DNA of 64,000 bases from Mortierella sp. BCC40632 (Eukaryota > Mortierellomycota > Mortierellomycetes > Mortierellales > Mortierellaceae): positions 888,501 through 952,500 of the forward strand of contig WAEK01000016.1 of the NCBI GenBank assembly GCA_011634665.1. The letters run 5' to 3'. Below the pieces are notes generated by a model. It did not search any database, was not told where the DNA came from, and saw only the letters and a list, made by a program, of their open reading frames with translations. Every line of letters begins with the position of its first letter. The first letter of the stretch is position 1. Below, piece after piece: positions 10,287 to 26,771 of the stretch. Made by a program: the position numbers and the translations under genes.

Positions 10287-13200
10287 TTAACGTCTCTTGT
10301 ACTTCTTAGCACTCTTGAATGCCTTGTTGCCTCGGAGCTTTCCTAGTTTGCCGCGATCCTTCTTTTCAGCCTTTCCTGTTTCCGCTTTTGTCATACTCAA
10401 CTTCTTAGTCGAAGCAACTCCTTTCTTGGATCCGTCGGCGAGATCGCTGCTAAAGTCAACATCTTTCTTCTTCTTCTTCTTTTGGTCTTGCTTTGGCACC
10501 GCTGGCTTTTCTGGAGCCATTCGAGTCATCTTGGTGGGCCGGAGCGCCTTCTTGGCATTCTTGATTGCACCTCCATGGGAACTGATATCCTTGTGGTCTT
10601 CCTCGGACAACTGCAGACGTCTGCGCTTAGCGCGAGACATGCCGGCGTACTTGTCACGCTTTGGTGCATCTTCCTGTGTCTTGCGCTTCTTGGAATCGTT
10701 CAGAGCTTGTTTGCTCTTGTCTATAAATTCAGTTATAATAGTAGGGATAGCAAGAGAACGAAGTGAGTATCGGTATTCTGATCATTGAACAAATTCATGG
10801 TCGATATCGAGCAAGTAAAATAAAATAATAGCATACCAGAGGCAAGCTTCTTATCTTGCTCAGACTGGAACCAAGTCTTGGCTGGTCTGCTGTAGATCTC
10901 ATCCTCGTGCTTCAAGAGGTTCTGACTCTTTCTCATCTCCATGTCTGCCTGACGCAAAGCCTTCTCCTCCTTCTCTTCTGACAAGACTTCCTTGACACCT
11001 TCCGTCATTCCCTCAACCTTCTCACGGTACCGAGTAATGACATCCTGTGGAATGACACGATGCTTGACGTTCTTCTTGTCGGCATTCTTGATGGCCAGCT
11101 TCAAAAGCTTGCGATCATTCTCACCGGCCAATGTGACTGCACGACCAGTACGGCCAGCACGAGCTGTACGACCAACACGATGCTGGTAGATGGCGTAGTT
11201 CTGAGGCATGTTGAAGTTGATAACGGTATCAATGCCTTTGATATCCAAACCACGAGATGCAAGGTCGGTCGCCAAAAGATAATCCACCTTACCGTCTCTG
11301 AATTCTTCAAGAGATGCCAAACGCTGTTCCTGTGTCAAGTTGCCGTGCAACTCTGCTGCCCGAAGACCCATCAATCCAAAGATAATCTTCATTTGATGAG
11401 CCGCTGCCTTGGATCTGAAAAAGATGATGACCCGGTGCTTAAAAGTACGGGCACACAAGGCCAACAATACTGCAGGTCTGTCCTCCTCACGATGCTGACG
11501 GATACGGACGAATTCCTGGACCAGGCGTGAGGCAGTGGCGTTGCTAGAGTCGATTTGGAGTCTAACTGGTCTGTTGAGAGACATTCGGATGAGCTCGTCG
11601 ACATTGTCAGTCATTGTGGCCGAGAAGAGCATGGTCTGACGCTTTTGAGGGCAAGCCTTGATAATCTCTGACAGTTCGGCCTGGAAACCTTCCTCAAGCA
11701 TTCGGTCAGCCTCGTCCATAATCAGAATGTCGATGTGATCCAGTGTGAAGGACTGTGAGTTGAGGATGTGATCGATAAGACGACCGGGAGTAGCGATCAG
11801 GACATCTGGGCGAGAGCGAAGCTGCATCTCCTGGGCATTGCGAGATAAACCACCTATATTGCAAAACGAAAGAGTGGGTAAGCTTCTGAATCGACTCTGG
11901 AGAATTGTCTATTTGCAACATACTGCCTTTGATCCAACGAGATACACAAACATACCAACGCAAAGTCCAAATGAAATATCTGTGAAGCTAGCAAGTTTTT
12001 GGGCAACACTGTGGCACTGGATGGCCAACTCACGAGTTGGGCAGAGAACCAAAACACGAGAAGTTGCTGTTTGTCTAGATCTGTAGAGCAATCGTTCGAG
12101 AACTGGAACGACAAAAGCTGCCGTCTTTCCTGATCCTGTCACTGCACCACCACAAATATCCTTGCCCATCAGAGCCACTGGAATCGTCTTTGCTTGAATT
12201 GGTGTTGGCTGCACGAAACCAACCTGTGCAAGGCCCTTCAAGATGGGACGAGAGAGATTCATCGTGGCAAAGGTCTCGGCGACATCGGATGGCGAGTCTG
12301 TCTCGGGCGCGAAGTAAGCTCTTTTACGCTATCAGAGGGTGATGACCGGTTGTGAATGATTATCGATTAAATTAGATTAATCCAGCATAGAGTGGAACAT
12401 ACAACAACATGCTTTAGATGTAACCGGATCGGTCATATTACCTCCTTTTGGAACTCGGACTCTTCCTCTTCCTCTTCCTCCTCGCTTTCCTCCTCCTCTT
12501 CCTCCTCTTCCTCCTCTTCACTCTCTTCGTCTTCGGATCCCGATTCTTCGCCTTCAGACTCTTCGTCTTCAAGTTCTGCCTCCTCAGCTTCATCATCCTC
12601 AAGTCCTGCATCCTCGTCACGTCCGGCACCAAAACCTTCCTCATCTAGTTGGGAGAAGAAAAAAAAGATACGTATTGCTGTGTGAGTGAGAAGAATGCCA
12701 GTCGTATTCACATTGGTTGGTATTCGTCCTAAAGTACATAGGTAGGGTAGATCGCAGCATACCGTCGTCATCCTCGCCCTCAAACTGGATACCCTCCATA
12801 TCATTCTCATCGTCTTCATCAGAGTCGGGGGCCTCTTGGAATTCTACAAGAGAGTCAGTAATTGATTAGTTGACATTCTTGTGAAATTGTCTGACAGAGA
12901 AAGGAATTGGCACTTGACTGGAGATAGCCCATTTTCTCTTACCACTTTCATCGTCCTCAAGGATCTCTTCCTCCTCCTCAGCAGGCTTTGTAACCTTTCC
13001 GGATTTCTTTGCCTTAGCTTGGCTACGCTTTCTGGCAATAATATCGTCAAGACTCATTCCAGGCTGCGACTAATAGATTCAATTGATCATCCAGGTTGGT
13101 TAAACATGATATCTGGTTTTAAAAAGCCAAGTTAATCGAATAAATGTCTGGCACAAATCACTGTACCTCGTCCTGTGCACGGAGAGCTGCTCTAGCAGCT

Positions 13201-13424
13201 GTAAAGTCCCAGTCGTGGTGAGCACCCAGGTGTCCACCTCCCTCAACATCAAAAGAGAAGCTTGGATCCAAATCTCCCGAGTCCTTGGCGTTGTTTTTAG
13301 ACTTTTTGCCACTCTTCTTCGCCTTCTTCTTGGTGACGACCTCGTCCTGCTCGAGCTCTTCTTCATCGAGCATGGGGACGGACTCGTCGTCGTCATCAAT
13401 GGTCATAATAAAGTCGTTCGACAT
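10287..13424 (-). CDS. DRS1: DEAD-box RNA helicase Drs1 (DDX27-like)
   Basis: Seven exons: 13424-13167, 13069-12943, 12843-12763, 12644-12442, 12328-11956, 11853-10837 and 10720-10287; 830 aa. Drs1 unwinds pre-ribosomal RNA during 60S subunit assembly in the nucleolus. The N-terminal 220 residues are disordered with a long Glu/Ser acidic block (residues ~170-220). The helicase core shows the Q motif ([10 protein letters not shown]), AVTGSGKT (285-292), PTRELA (320-325), DEAD (394-397), SAT (425-427) and [11 protein letters not shown]. The C-terminus is Lys-rich (KKKKKK, ending KYKRR) as expected for a nucleolar rRNA-binding tail. Splice phases all close. Head to head with the REEP-type gene. 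Confidence 0.95.
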
Positions 13425-13818
13425 CTTTGCTAAAAGTCCTGAGTGAGATGAGTCCACGCAAAGAATGAGAGAGGGAGAGAGAGAGAGAGGGACAATGACT
13501 ACTTGAGAGGACCTTGACAAAAAAAAAAAAAGTGGATTGTTTTCTTGTTCAGCCTCAAAAGCAGTCATAGCCCCTTGCTTGGAGGTTGAAACTATGAAGT
13601 AGTGTCCCGTGTGTTCACTGTTGAGTAGAGAAGACGACAGAGCTCCCTGGATGCCGAAACACGAACACGCGTTTGCACCACTTGTCGCGCCACGGTTAGA
13701 TTATTGAGCAAGGTCTAGGAAGCGCTTCTCATCAGCCATCTAATCACTCTTCTCGACGCAATTTCCATTAACTCAAAGGAAGGGCATCCAGGATGATGTA
13801 CCACGTCCTTCGTCTCGC
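13425..13818. promoter_or_regulatory. Shared upstream region of DRS1 (-) and REEP-like gene (+)
   Basis: A 394-nt head-to-head interval with a (GA)n stretch at about 13468-13490 (CT on the DRS1 sense strand) and an A-run at 13518-13530. Right-hand end position depends on the REEP-like start, which is not certain. Confidence 0.5.
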
Positions 13819-16800
13819 ATGGTAATGAAGACACCCTTTCTTTCAATGACTTGTGTCAGGGAAAGAATAGAAGCAACAGACCTTGTACTCAAAACTACTT
13901 GTATTCTACTCGTGCTGGACATTCCAATTAGCATCGCCATTTCTTCGCTTAAAACATGGGAGGCTGTTGTCGATTCCTCGGACCAAGGCCAGGCACGGAA
14001 ACATATATTTCTCTGGCTTTTGACCCTGACGGGACTCTCGATCGAACCTATCGCCGATTCGATCATTGGTCACAGGTATCAGCCCAGAGGGATTCTCCAG
14101 TCGTAGGAGGTGATGCAACGTCGCTTTGCCTTTAGCTCACTTTGAGGCACTCACCGTCACTATCTTGTTAATCCTTCTCTCTCCAGATTTCCACTCTATG
14201 AGGGACTAAAAATTGTTGTCTCCGGGTGGCTAGTTCTCTCCCACTTTTATATCTCCAAGCCCAGGAACGAAGGAATTGAGCGGAGAAGAAACACTGAACC
14301 AGCTCAGTCAAATTACAACCGCAGCTTTGATTTGCCTAACAGGGCCCATGAGTCTGGAATTCATTCAATAGTGCAAGAGCAGGATAATTCTTTGTCGACA
14401 TCAACAGGGTCCAACCATCTGGATTTTGGTCGGTTTAAACGGGACCTTGAGAGGAGAAAGAAACAAGGCTCAGTAGTAAGCAAGTCTCAACTAATCGACT
14501 CATCCAATATTGGCAGTTCAAGAGCAAGCAGCACCTTACCACCACTTCAACGCTCCCAGTCAGCTTCAAGGCAGGCTATTGACTTCGGCCCATTTCCTGA
14601 CAATACTTTCGCAAGACTGGGAATGCCATCAGCACTAGGAAGCAGCAGGGCCATTAGTGAAGCCGCAGAACCAGAAATAATTAGAGCAAAGGAACTCGTT
14701 AACCCGTTCACTTCACCCTCAGCATTAGCGACTGCTCCACCGCCACCACCTCGGATGATTAAGCAGGAGCAGGATGACAGGGAGTCTTCAAGGGCAGCTC
14801 AAAACACTACATCTCGTGGTGCCTATGCGTTTGGAGTGGGATCAAATTCTCTGAAGCGACCTTTATCAGCGGTCCTATCTCCGGCTCATGTGCCCAGGTC
14901 CGGGAAGGATATCCGAGCCATGCTAAGCCGAGCATCGCCTCTGCCGTCTGCTTCATTAGGACGCAGGATATCACGTCCTCGACGAACATTACCTTCAGCC
15001 CGTCATCAGCCACTCCAGTACGACTACGACCCCGGGACAGACAACAATGATGGGTCTGCGCCTTACAAAGCCGCAAAGCGTAAAAGAACCGCAGAGGTAG
15101 ATGATATTCTACCGCAACAATCCGATCGCCCAAACATCAATATGGCTCTCAAGAAGAAAGCATCTAATCATGATGCTCCAACCCAGGGAATCCGCCAAAC
15201 ACAACTGTTTTCAAAACCCAAGCCTCCAGGAAGGAATCGAACAGGTGTTTTGCAACAACAGGCCCTGTCCAAAGAGCACACAGAAGATAGAAAGGAGCGG
15301 CCAACGGGATCGGCTAATAAGAAGCCGTCAGTGCCAATGCCTCAAAGAAAGCAACATGCTGATCCATCCCGAGTGCACGGTTCAGCTCATCTTGAGCATC
15401 GCCTGAGCAATGTCCGTGAGTGGATTAAGGACAAGAATCCATCCTTAATTTCTCCCCCTCTCTCAGCTAGTTCGGATGCTGTGAACAACAGTGCTTACGA
15501 TCGTCCTTCTGAAGAGGATAGAGGAGACGACTACGAACAACAAATTCGAAGGCAATATCTAAAGCGAAAAGCGTACCGTCAACTTGCACCTATTCGAGAC
15601 CTGAAGAGACCCGCGAGAGTCCCGAAGCAGCGAGCACAACGGGAATCAGAAGAAAACAGAGACGGTCTAGGCGAGGCGACATTCACTCGAGCAACAATAT
15701 ACCCACAACCGTCGGACTCGGTATCAATCTCGATGTTATCACAACAGCAGGCGCAACAGAGCGGCCCAGTCCATGCGTCCCCACGCGCTCCTTACCGATC
15801 TATTTCAGCTACGCGAGCAGATTCGCCAGAAGGTCAAGATGATCAGCAAGCTGAGAAAGGATCATTCAGTTCACCTGTGGATTGGAGTCGATTTATAAAA
15901 CCTGTTCAAGCAGCGTCTTCTCCCAGACATGCGACCACCTCAGCAGCCCCTTGGGCTTCACCACAACGGCGCCGACATTCAGCACTCACGTCATCTCAAG
16001 GGAGCTCAAGCCGTGCTTTTGAAAAATCGCCTCTTAGACCTCGGATACAACCACGCACTCCTTTTGGTAGAGCTCAAACAAGCACTAGCACGATCGATCA
16101 GGACAAGTCATCGGGCCTTTCGCCACTTATAAAACTTCGACAGTCCCAGCTTAAACAGCGACAGAAGGAGGATTTTTTGGGGATCAAGCGAAAACAAGAC
16201 CGGGAGAGTGATGATCTTTTTCAGTTTAACCAGACTCTGGATGCCTGGGAACGTGGAGACGATGAGACTCTAGCACAAAACGCGGCGCTGGAGGCCGAGG
16301 CCATGGGGGCCAGCATGGGTAACCATCTTACATGGGATCAGGTTCGGGAAATACACCCAGGAAAGTTTAGCATCTTGGGCGCCCCAGTCATTGAAGAGTC
16401 TCGACCACCTCGTTCAACAGCAACACGGCCACCTCAACCGAGGGGTGTTGGGGTGGGTCCTTCCAGTGCTCTCCATCTGTCGTCCTCATTGGCTTCGGCG
16501 AGTCCACAGTCATCTCTCAAGAACAACAGAGTAGCGATGGAGAACATGAAAAGTCCTGCTAACCAAGGCCTTGGCAATCATTATGCCATGTCATCACCGA
16601 GGCGGAGACCAAGTAGTAACCATTTTGACAGTGGTGTCGTTGGAGGCGGCAGCAGCAGCAGCCTCGGTTCAAGCCCGGCCAATCTTGTGCGACTAGAAAG
16701 AAATTCTGAAGTGCTGGAGTCAGGTTCTAGCTCAAGCCCATTCCGATCGCCGGCCAACCTTCACCCAACTCCAAAACGTAACCTGGCCCTTCGGAGAAGT

Positions 16801-17073
16801 CTTTTGGGCGAGTTTGCGTCTGCAGCGACTGAGGAAGAGGATGCTAGTCAACGACGTGAGCGAAATCCAGGACTTTACACACCTAGCAAAAAAGATCGTG
16901 TCCGGACGGATTTGCTGACGCTTCAAGACTCTGAACGGCGGACCCCACAACCACCTTCTAATCAGCGGTCACCTCACAAGTCGTCCACTCCTATACTCTC
17001 GAGCAGGTACATCGAGGTGTCAGCATACCCAGATGACGAGGATGAAGATGAAGATGAGGCGTATAGTTCTTAG
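13819..17073 (+). CDS. TB2/DP1/HVA22 (REEP-type) ER membrane protein with very long disordered tail
   Basis: Two exons (13819-14075, 14187-17073), 1047 aa. Residues ~26-112 match the TB2/DP1/HVA22 pattern: a hydrophobic hairpin (CILLVLDIPISIAISSL), then WLLTLTGLSIEPIADSIIGH and, across the splice, FPLYEGLKIVVSGWLVLSH, with the conserved E, D, FPxY and KxxxxxW positions. Such proteins shape tubular ER and some fungal members are ER-phagy receptors. The remaining ~930 residues are hydrophilic Ser/Pro/Arg-rich with no recognised domain, ending in an acidic tail. The start is uncertain: an ATG at 13793, spliced by a possible 38-nt intron (13822-13859), would replace the first ~14 residues. I first considered a Nur1-type inner nuclear membrane protein and prefer REEP. 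Confidence 0.68.
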
Positions 17074-18479
17074 CTCTTTTTTGGTCATAGTCTACTGAAT
17101 TAACGCTCTTTATTTTCGAGTACTTTTTGATGATCGGTCCCAGCCTGTGAAAATGGGTATGCTGTCCTAGAGAATATCCAATGTAAAATAGAAAGAGATG
17201 AAAATGGATATTATCGATGTCTGGATATGGAGTGAATGGTTTGATAGGAGCGTGAGTTCAAGTGGGCATTCGGATAGAGGATAGAGGATGGAGATATACC
17301 GCATGGTCATTCTGAAATGTACCCTCAAGGTTAGAGATCTCTTACAGTAGTGCGCCTCTACCCACCCGCCAAAAGCAGAGCAGAGATTGGGAGAGCGTCA
17401 AAGGGTTCAAGGAATAAGCCGAGCCTCTTTTCGTATAAGAGCAGGGAGAGGAGTAGATTAAAGAGCAGGACTTAGTTTTATTGCGGTCAGTAGTTGAAGA
17501 GAATGGCAATACGTGTTGTTTAGACTTAGGCCATAGTAGTCGTAAAAGTGATACTTAGAAACAGGTTTGTCATTAAGAATGCTGGGCGTAGCCCCGATGG
17601 CTCTGCTACTGGATGTCGCCTAAATGGAGTCTGCCTTATTACCTTATTGCTGGAACTCTAAAGGGCGTACCCTAGTCGGGGCATGGTTGCCATAGAAGCC
17701 TTTTATTTTTTTTTTTTTCTATTGACAGGAGTGGTGCTCAATACAACATCGTCAAAAATTGTATCGTGAGATTTGAGTCGCCACGGAGTTATGGATTGTT
17801 CGAAGTGTCACTTTGTGGATCGATTGATAGAGTATTCAGCTTTTCCTGTTTCCGGTACTGACACAATGCCTCTATGCGCAGACGTGAGGGCAAATGAGGC
17901 AAACGGAGGATCGAGTTCTCCCTTCTGACCAAGATATCATGAGCTGGTCAGTTGATCGAGTCAACTATATCATAGTCGATGTCCTCGGGGGTGCCATTTT
18001 TGAAGTATGAGACCACCTTTGATCCTTTACTTCGCTTACAGCTCATAGAGGTTTCTGGATTGTTCTTGGTCAACTTGAAGGTAAAAGACCGACGATCCAC
18101 CATCCGTCCGTCAATTTTTTTTGTAACGTGGGATGCCAAAGTCTGTGTGGCAAAGCTCTTTTGAGCAAAAAAAAAAAAAAAAAGGTGGCTTCTATCCAAC
18201 TTTTTGAAAGTGAAATAACCCCCCACAGAGCCTGGGGCGAAAAAACACCATCTTCATCTTTTTCTTCTGAAGCTCCACATCCGACGATTTCATTAGGACA
18301 TCCCAACAGAACGACAAATCTTGTGGCGATCCATCGCTTTAGGCACATTATCAACTCGGATTGGTCACCAGACGAGTCTCGATCTGCAGGATTCTTTTTC
18401 TCTCTTTCTTTCTTTCTTTTTAGTCGCTGATTGTTTGCTGGCGACATATTCTTGATCATCAAAGGCGAGCAGATCTACC
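17074..18479. other. Intergenic: REEP-like 3' region and CID-RRM gene promoter
   Basis: 1.4 kb. The left 850 nt is unique noncoding-looking sequence with a T-run at about 17704-17719. The right part contains an orphan coding-like stretch on the minus strand (17948-18170) and, from about 18395, a T/CT-rich leader before the CID-RRM gene ATG at 18480. Confidence 0.45.
17948..18170 (-). pseudogene. Orphan coding-like minus-strand segment
   Basis: Minus-strand frame ending at the stop at 17948. It is preceded by a T-run and a possible acceptor (TTTTGCTCAAAAG, about 18160-18172). The ~70 residues (including VTKKIDGRMVDRRSFTFKLT and NGTPEDIDYDIVDSIN) have balanced amino-acid composition, unlike the random frames around. 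No upstream exon with matching phase was found, so this is either the last exon of a small unrecognised gene using the space before 18480 or a decayed fragment. Family unknown. Confidence 0.3.
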
Positions 18480-22851
<4,372 letters not shown>

Positions 22852-22959
22852 TATTTTTTTTTTTTTTTTTTCTGTTAAAGATAAATATAAATATAGCAGG
22901 GCAGTTTGTACGACAAGCAGCCCCTGTTCAAATGGATCTATGCTCTGGGAAGAGAGAGA

Positions 22960-23010
<51 letters not shown>

Positions 23011-23563
23011 CAGCTATTCCTGATGGCCAAGCCCTGGTAACTGAGGTGGTTGTTGGCCCTAAATTCGGTCACCGCATTGCCACTGTCCCTGCTCATTCTC
23101 TCCATCATTCTCTTCCCTTTCTTTTTTCCTCTCTTTCTCTCTCTTTCCAAAGTCGACCCTCTCTGCTGTGCTTCCGTGGTTCTGTGGTCCTGGGCAACAT
23201 CTTTTCTATCTCACATTCTGTCTGTCTGCCTCCTGCGCCCAGTCTTTTCCATTGCCCTGTTGATTTCTGGCTGTTGAATATTCGCGCATTCATTCACTGT
23301 GCTTCCAGCCAGCCCTGCTTAATCTGTGCATAAATCGCTTGGTCCTCCATCTCAGGACTCTTTCCATCCATCCCATCCTATCTCTGGACTCTTCCAGCCA
23401 GCCCACCCCATCAATTAGTCACTCCTTTATTCATCGCCCATTCCCTTTTTGTCCCTTTCCACGCTATCATACCTCTCGCCCTTTCACTCGTACCTCTTTC
23501 TCTCTCTCTTTCGCCAAGCACCACACTGTCGGTCGCTCTGCGCTATCCCGCCCAAGCGACACC
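22852..23563. promoter_or_regulatory. CID-RRM 3' end and Na+/H+ exchanger promoter
   Basis: 712 nt. A T-run starts 3 nt after the stop, followed by a (GA)n array (about 22951-23005). From about 23090 the plus strand becomes strongly pyrimidine-rich up to the exchanger ATG at 23564, the promoter style seen repeatedly in this window. Confidence 0.55.
22951..23005. repeat. (GA)n microsatellite
   Basis: About 55 nt of GA dinucleotides with one interruption, between the CID-RRM stop and the exchanger promoter. Confidence 0.9.
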
Positions 23564-25059
23564 ATGGAATATGCTGACACTACACCTCCACCCGCAGATG
23601 TCGAGGAACTCTACTCTAGCTGGGCGCTGCTGATCCTCACAGTGCTCTTGATCGGAGCCATGTGGACTTCGTACTACCTGCAGGTTCGCAAGATCACCGC
23701 CATCCATGAAACCGTCATCTCCATTTTGACAGGTACAAACGATTCCTCTCTCTCCCTCTCTCCAGGACATGCTTCTTTTTTTACCTTTGGATGGATGCAG
23801 AAGGATGGCGTGAGAGCAATCGTGCATGTCACAGGGAAACGAGTCCGCAGACTGACTCCACGGACATGGAGACTTGGATGAGACGACTAACTCTTTGTCG
23901 TTCATCGACCTTTTGTCTGTTTCTGCTCTTAGGAATGATAGTCGGATTCATTATCCGCGTTTCGCCAGGGCGGATGGTCCAGGACATGGTCACGTTCAAG
24001 CACACCTACTTTTTCAACCTGTTACTGCCACCCATCATCCTCAACTCTGGATACGAGATGAAGCAGGCTCGTTTCTTTCGTAACCTAGGAAGCATTCTAA
24101 CGTTTGCGTTTGTTGGAACTTTTATCTCGGCCGTCGTCGTCGGGTATGTTCACCTCATGATTTCTCGCATTGTCCCTTTCGCTCTCTGTCCTTGAAGAGT
24201 GAAGTTCTCTCTCTTTTTGCACCAGACCTCTCTTCATCCCCCCTCCCCTCTCCTCCCTTCCAGGTCATTCCATGACATCAGTTGAGGGAAGGACATAAAC
24301 AAAATATGCTATTCAGACTAGAGCCATGCACTAGCAGTTTATTGACACGTTTTTGCGCCATGTTCTCCTTCTCCCTCTCTCCTTCTGTTCTTAGATTGTT
24401 GGTGTATTTGTTGGCAGCGACAGGACTGGAAGCACCGATGCAGCTCACGTTTCTTGACTCGATGATCTTTGGATCGGTCCTCTCGGCCACGGACCCTGTG
24501 ACTATCCTAGCCATTTTCAATCAGCTCAAAGTCGATCCCAAGCTCTACTCGGTCATTTTTGGCGAAAGTATCCTTAACGATGCCGTTTCCATCGTCATGT
24601 TTGAGTACGTTGGCCCATACACTTTTCATTTCCTGTTTCTAGAAGTAGTGTCCATCTCTCTCTATCTGTGTGTCTATCGGTCTCAGAAAGGGCTCTTCTC
24701 TTTTTTGGCTCAATTGATGTTGAAATGGATTCTACAAGAGCTAATCGTTCTCACTCTTTGACTTTTTTTTGCTTTGCTCATGTTTTCTCCTCTACTTCCT
24801 ATCACTAGGACATTGAAGAAATACCGGGGCGAGGACTTTCATCTGGGCAATATTGTTCACGGAGTGTCGACATTCTTCTTTGTCTTTTTTGTTTCGTTGG
24901 CGATTGGAGCTATAATTGGCCTGATTGCTGCTCTTGCTCTCAAGCGAACGAGTATCCATCTTTACCCTGGCCTGGAGACATGTTTGATTGCGCTCATGGC
25001 TTATGCGTCCTACTTTTTCTCCAACAGCGTTCACTTGTCGGGTAAGGCTTTTCTTTTCT

Positions 25060-25091
<32 letters not shown>

Positions 25092-26771
25092 GACAAGGGA
25101 GAAAGACCTCTTACGAGTGAAAATGAGTTTGGACAAGAAGAAGATCGAGAATTACGCCTCGTGTGAATAATGCAGGAAAAACGCATGACTTGAGCGTCTT
25201 GACCAGGAGCATCAGTATGCCAAGGATTACCAGAATCATAAGGATCTCAAAATAGTGGCTTGATCTCCCAGGATCAGCAGACTTTATTAGACGACCACTT
25301 CTGGACTCTTGAAGCAGATCACCTTAGGCCTTCAACTACACGGAGGACTAACGATGATCGAGATATTATCTTCCTGGTTCCGAACACTTTAGGCATTGTA
25401 TCACTGCTCTTTTGCGGTATTACCTTGAAGCACTATGCATATGAGAGCTTATCTCTCCGGTCCAAGCGGACTACCAAAGCATTATTCCACGTTCTGGCCC
25501 AACTCTCGGAGAACTTTATTTTCATTTATCTGGGACTGACACTCTTTACAGAGGAGGATCTCGACTACCGGTTCCTTTTCATCGTGTCTACCTTTGTAAG
25601 TCTAAAGATAACGAATGGTTCTAGCGATGACTCCGCATCATAGAATCGACATATACCGGATAAGCTCATTGACTGACCAACATTTTTATTTCTGTTTAAA
25701 TAGATATTTATCTGTATCTCTCGTTATTGTGCAGTGTTCCCACTCTCGGCTGCTATCAATCGATTTTCGGTTTATGTGCTCAAGCGATCTGATACCCTCT
25801 CACGGCCCCATCAAGTGATGCTCTTCTGGGCTGGACTTCGAGGCGCTGTTGCTTTTGCATTGGCAGCAGGACTCGAAGGCGTGAACGAACCTGCTGCATT
25901 GCGGACGACCATCCTAGTAGTAGTTGTGCTCTCTGTGATTATTTTTGGAGGCACAACGGCAAGGATGCTGGCCATTCTCGGGGTCAAGATGGGATGTGTT
26001 GATTCCGAGGGCGAGAGCGATGATGAAGATGTTGCCTATGAAGATTATGACCGTGATCGTGAAATCTATCTCACGGAAGACATTTATGGTCGAGGAACTG
26101 ATAGCCAGGCACTCTACTTGCACTCTTCCAACTCTGAGGTCTCGCTTCAATCGCGACCCTCAGATGATGAGTATGTTGGTGGTTCCAATTCAGGGTCAGG
26201 ATCAGCCTCGTCCACAGGTTCAGCCCATGGCCATCGTGATAATACGATCCTTCCACTTCCTGTTGCTACTGCGAACCACCCTGATGATACACATTGGTTC
26301 CTTTCGTTTGATGACCGGTACTTGAAGCCTATCTTCTCGCGGTCTCGACACTGGAATAGGAACCGGCGCCGATTCTCGGGCCCTACGCTCCAGCAGAACC
26401 GAAGCCAGCGCCGACCCCATATGGGGGGACAACATCCGCGTGGACCAAGTACAGGTGTGACGACAGCAACAAGAAGCTCCAGTCCTCTTAGTGCAGGAAA
26501 TAGCACAGGCCGACATGGACGATTTGCCTCCGCAAATGGAGATCACCGTGGAGGTAGCGGGACTGTGGGCGGGCTCTATCTCACCAGTCATGGCAGCAGT
26601 GGCAATCTCGTGGCCAGTAGTCGAAAGTCGTCGGGAGAAAGCTCGATGACGCTAGGGGACGAGCTTGGTATGAGCCATGTCCGGCGGGAACTGGATCGAC
26701 GTGCAGCAGCAGCAACAAACCCGTCCAATGCCAGCATGACTATGCACGGTTCGACGATCCATGACATTTAA
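23564..26771 (+). CDS. NHX1: Endosomal/vacuolar Na+(K+)/H+ exchanger, CPA1 family (NHE6/7/9, Nhx1-like)
   Basis: Six exons (23564-23732, 23933-24143, 24395-24604, 24809-25041, 25393-25595, 25704-26771), 697 aa. The protein exchanges luminal protons for Na+ or K+ and sets pH in late endosomes, vacuole and trans-Golgi. About a dozen hydrophobic segments are visible. The inhibitor-binding-type motif [17 protein letters not shown] lies near residue 83, [12 protein letters not shown] near 157, and the transport ND pair (N188-D189) in [22 protein letters not shown] marks a late conserved helix. The C-terminal ~220 residues are a cytosolic acidic then Ser/Gly/Arg-rich tail without clear domains. The fourth intron (25042-25392) is longer than the rest and carries a T-run. 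Confidence 0.95.

Noticed and set aside
13819..14190. Nur1-type inner nuclear membrane protein identity
   Set aside because: The FPLYEGLK...W and E/D spacing fits the TB2/DP1/HVA22 pattern better, and the Nur1 C-terminal block is missing.
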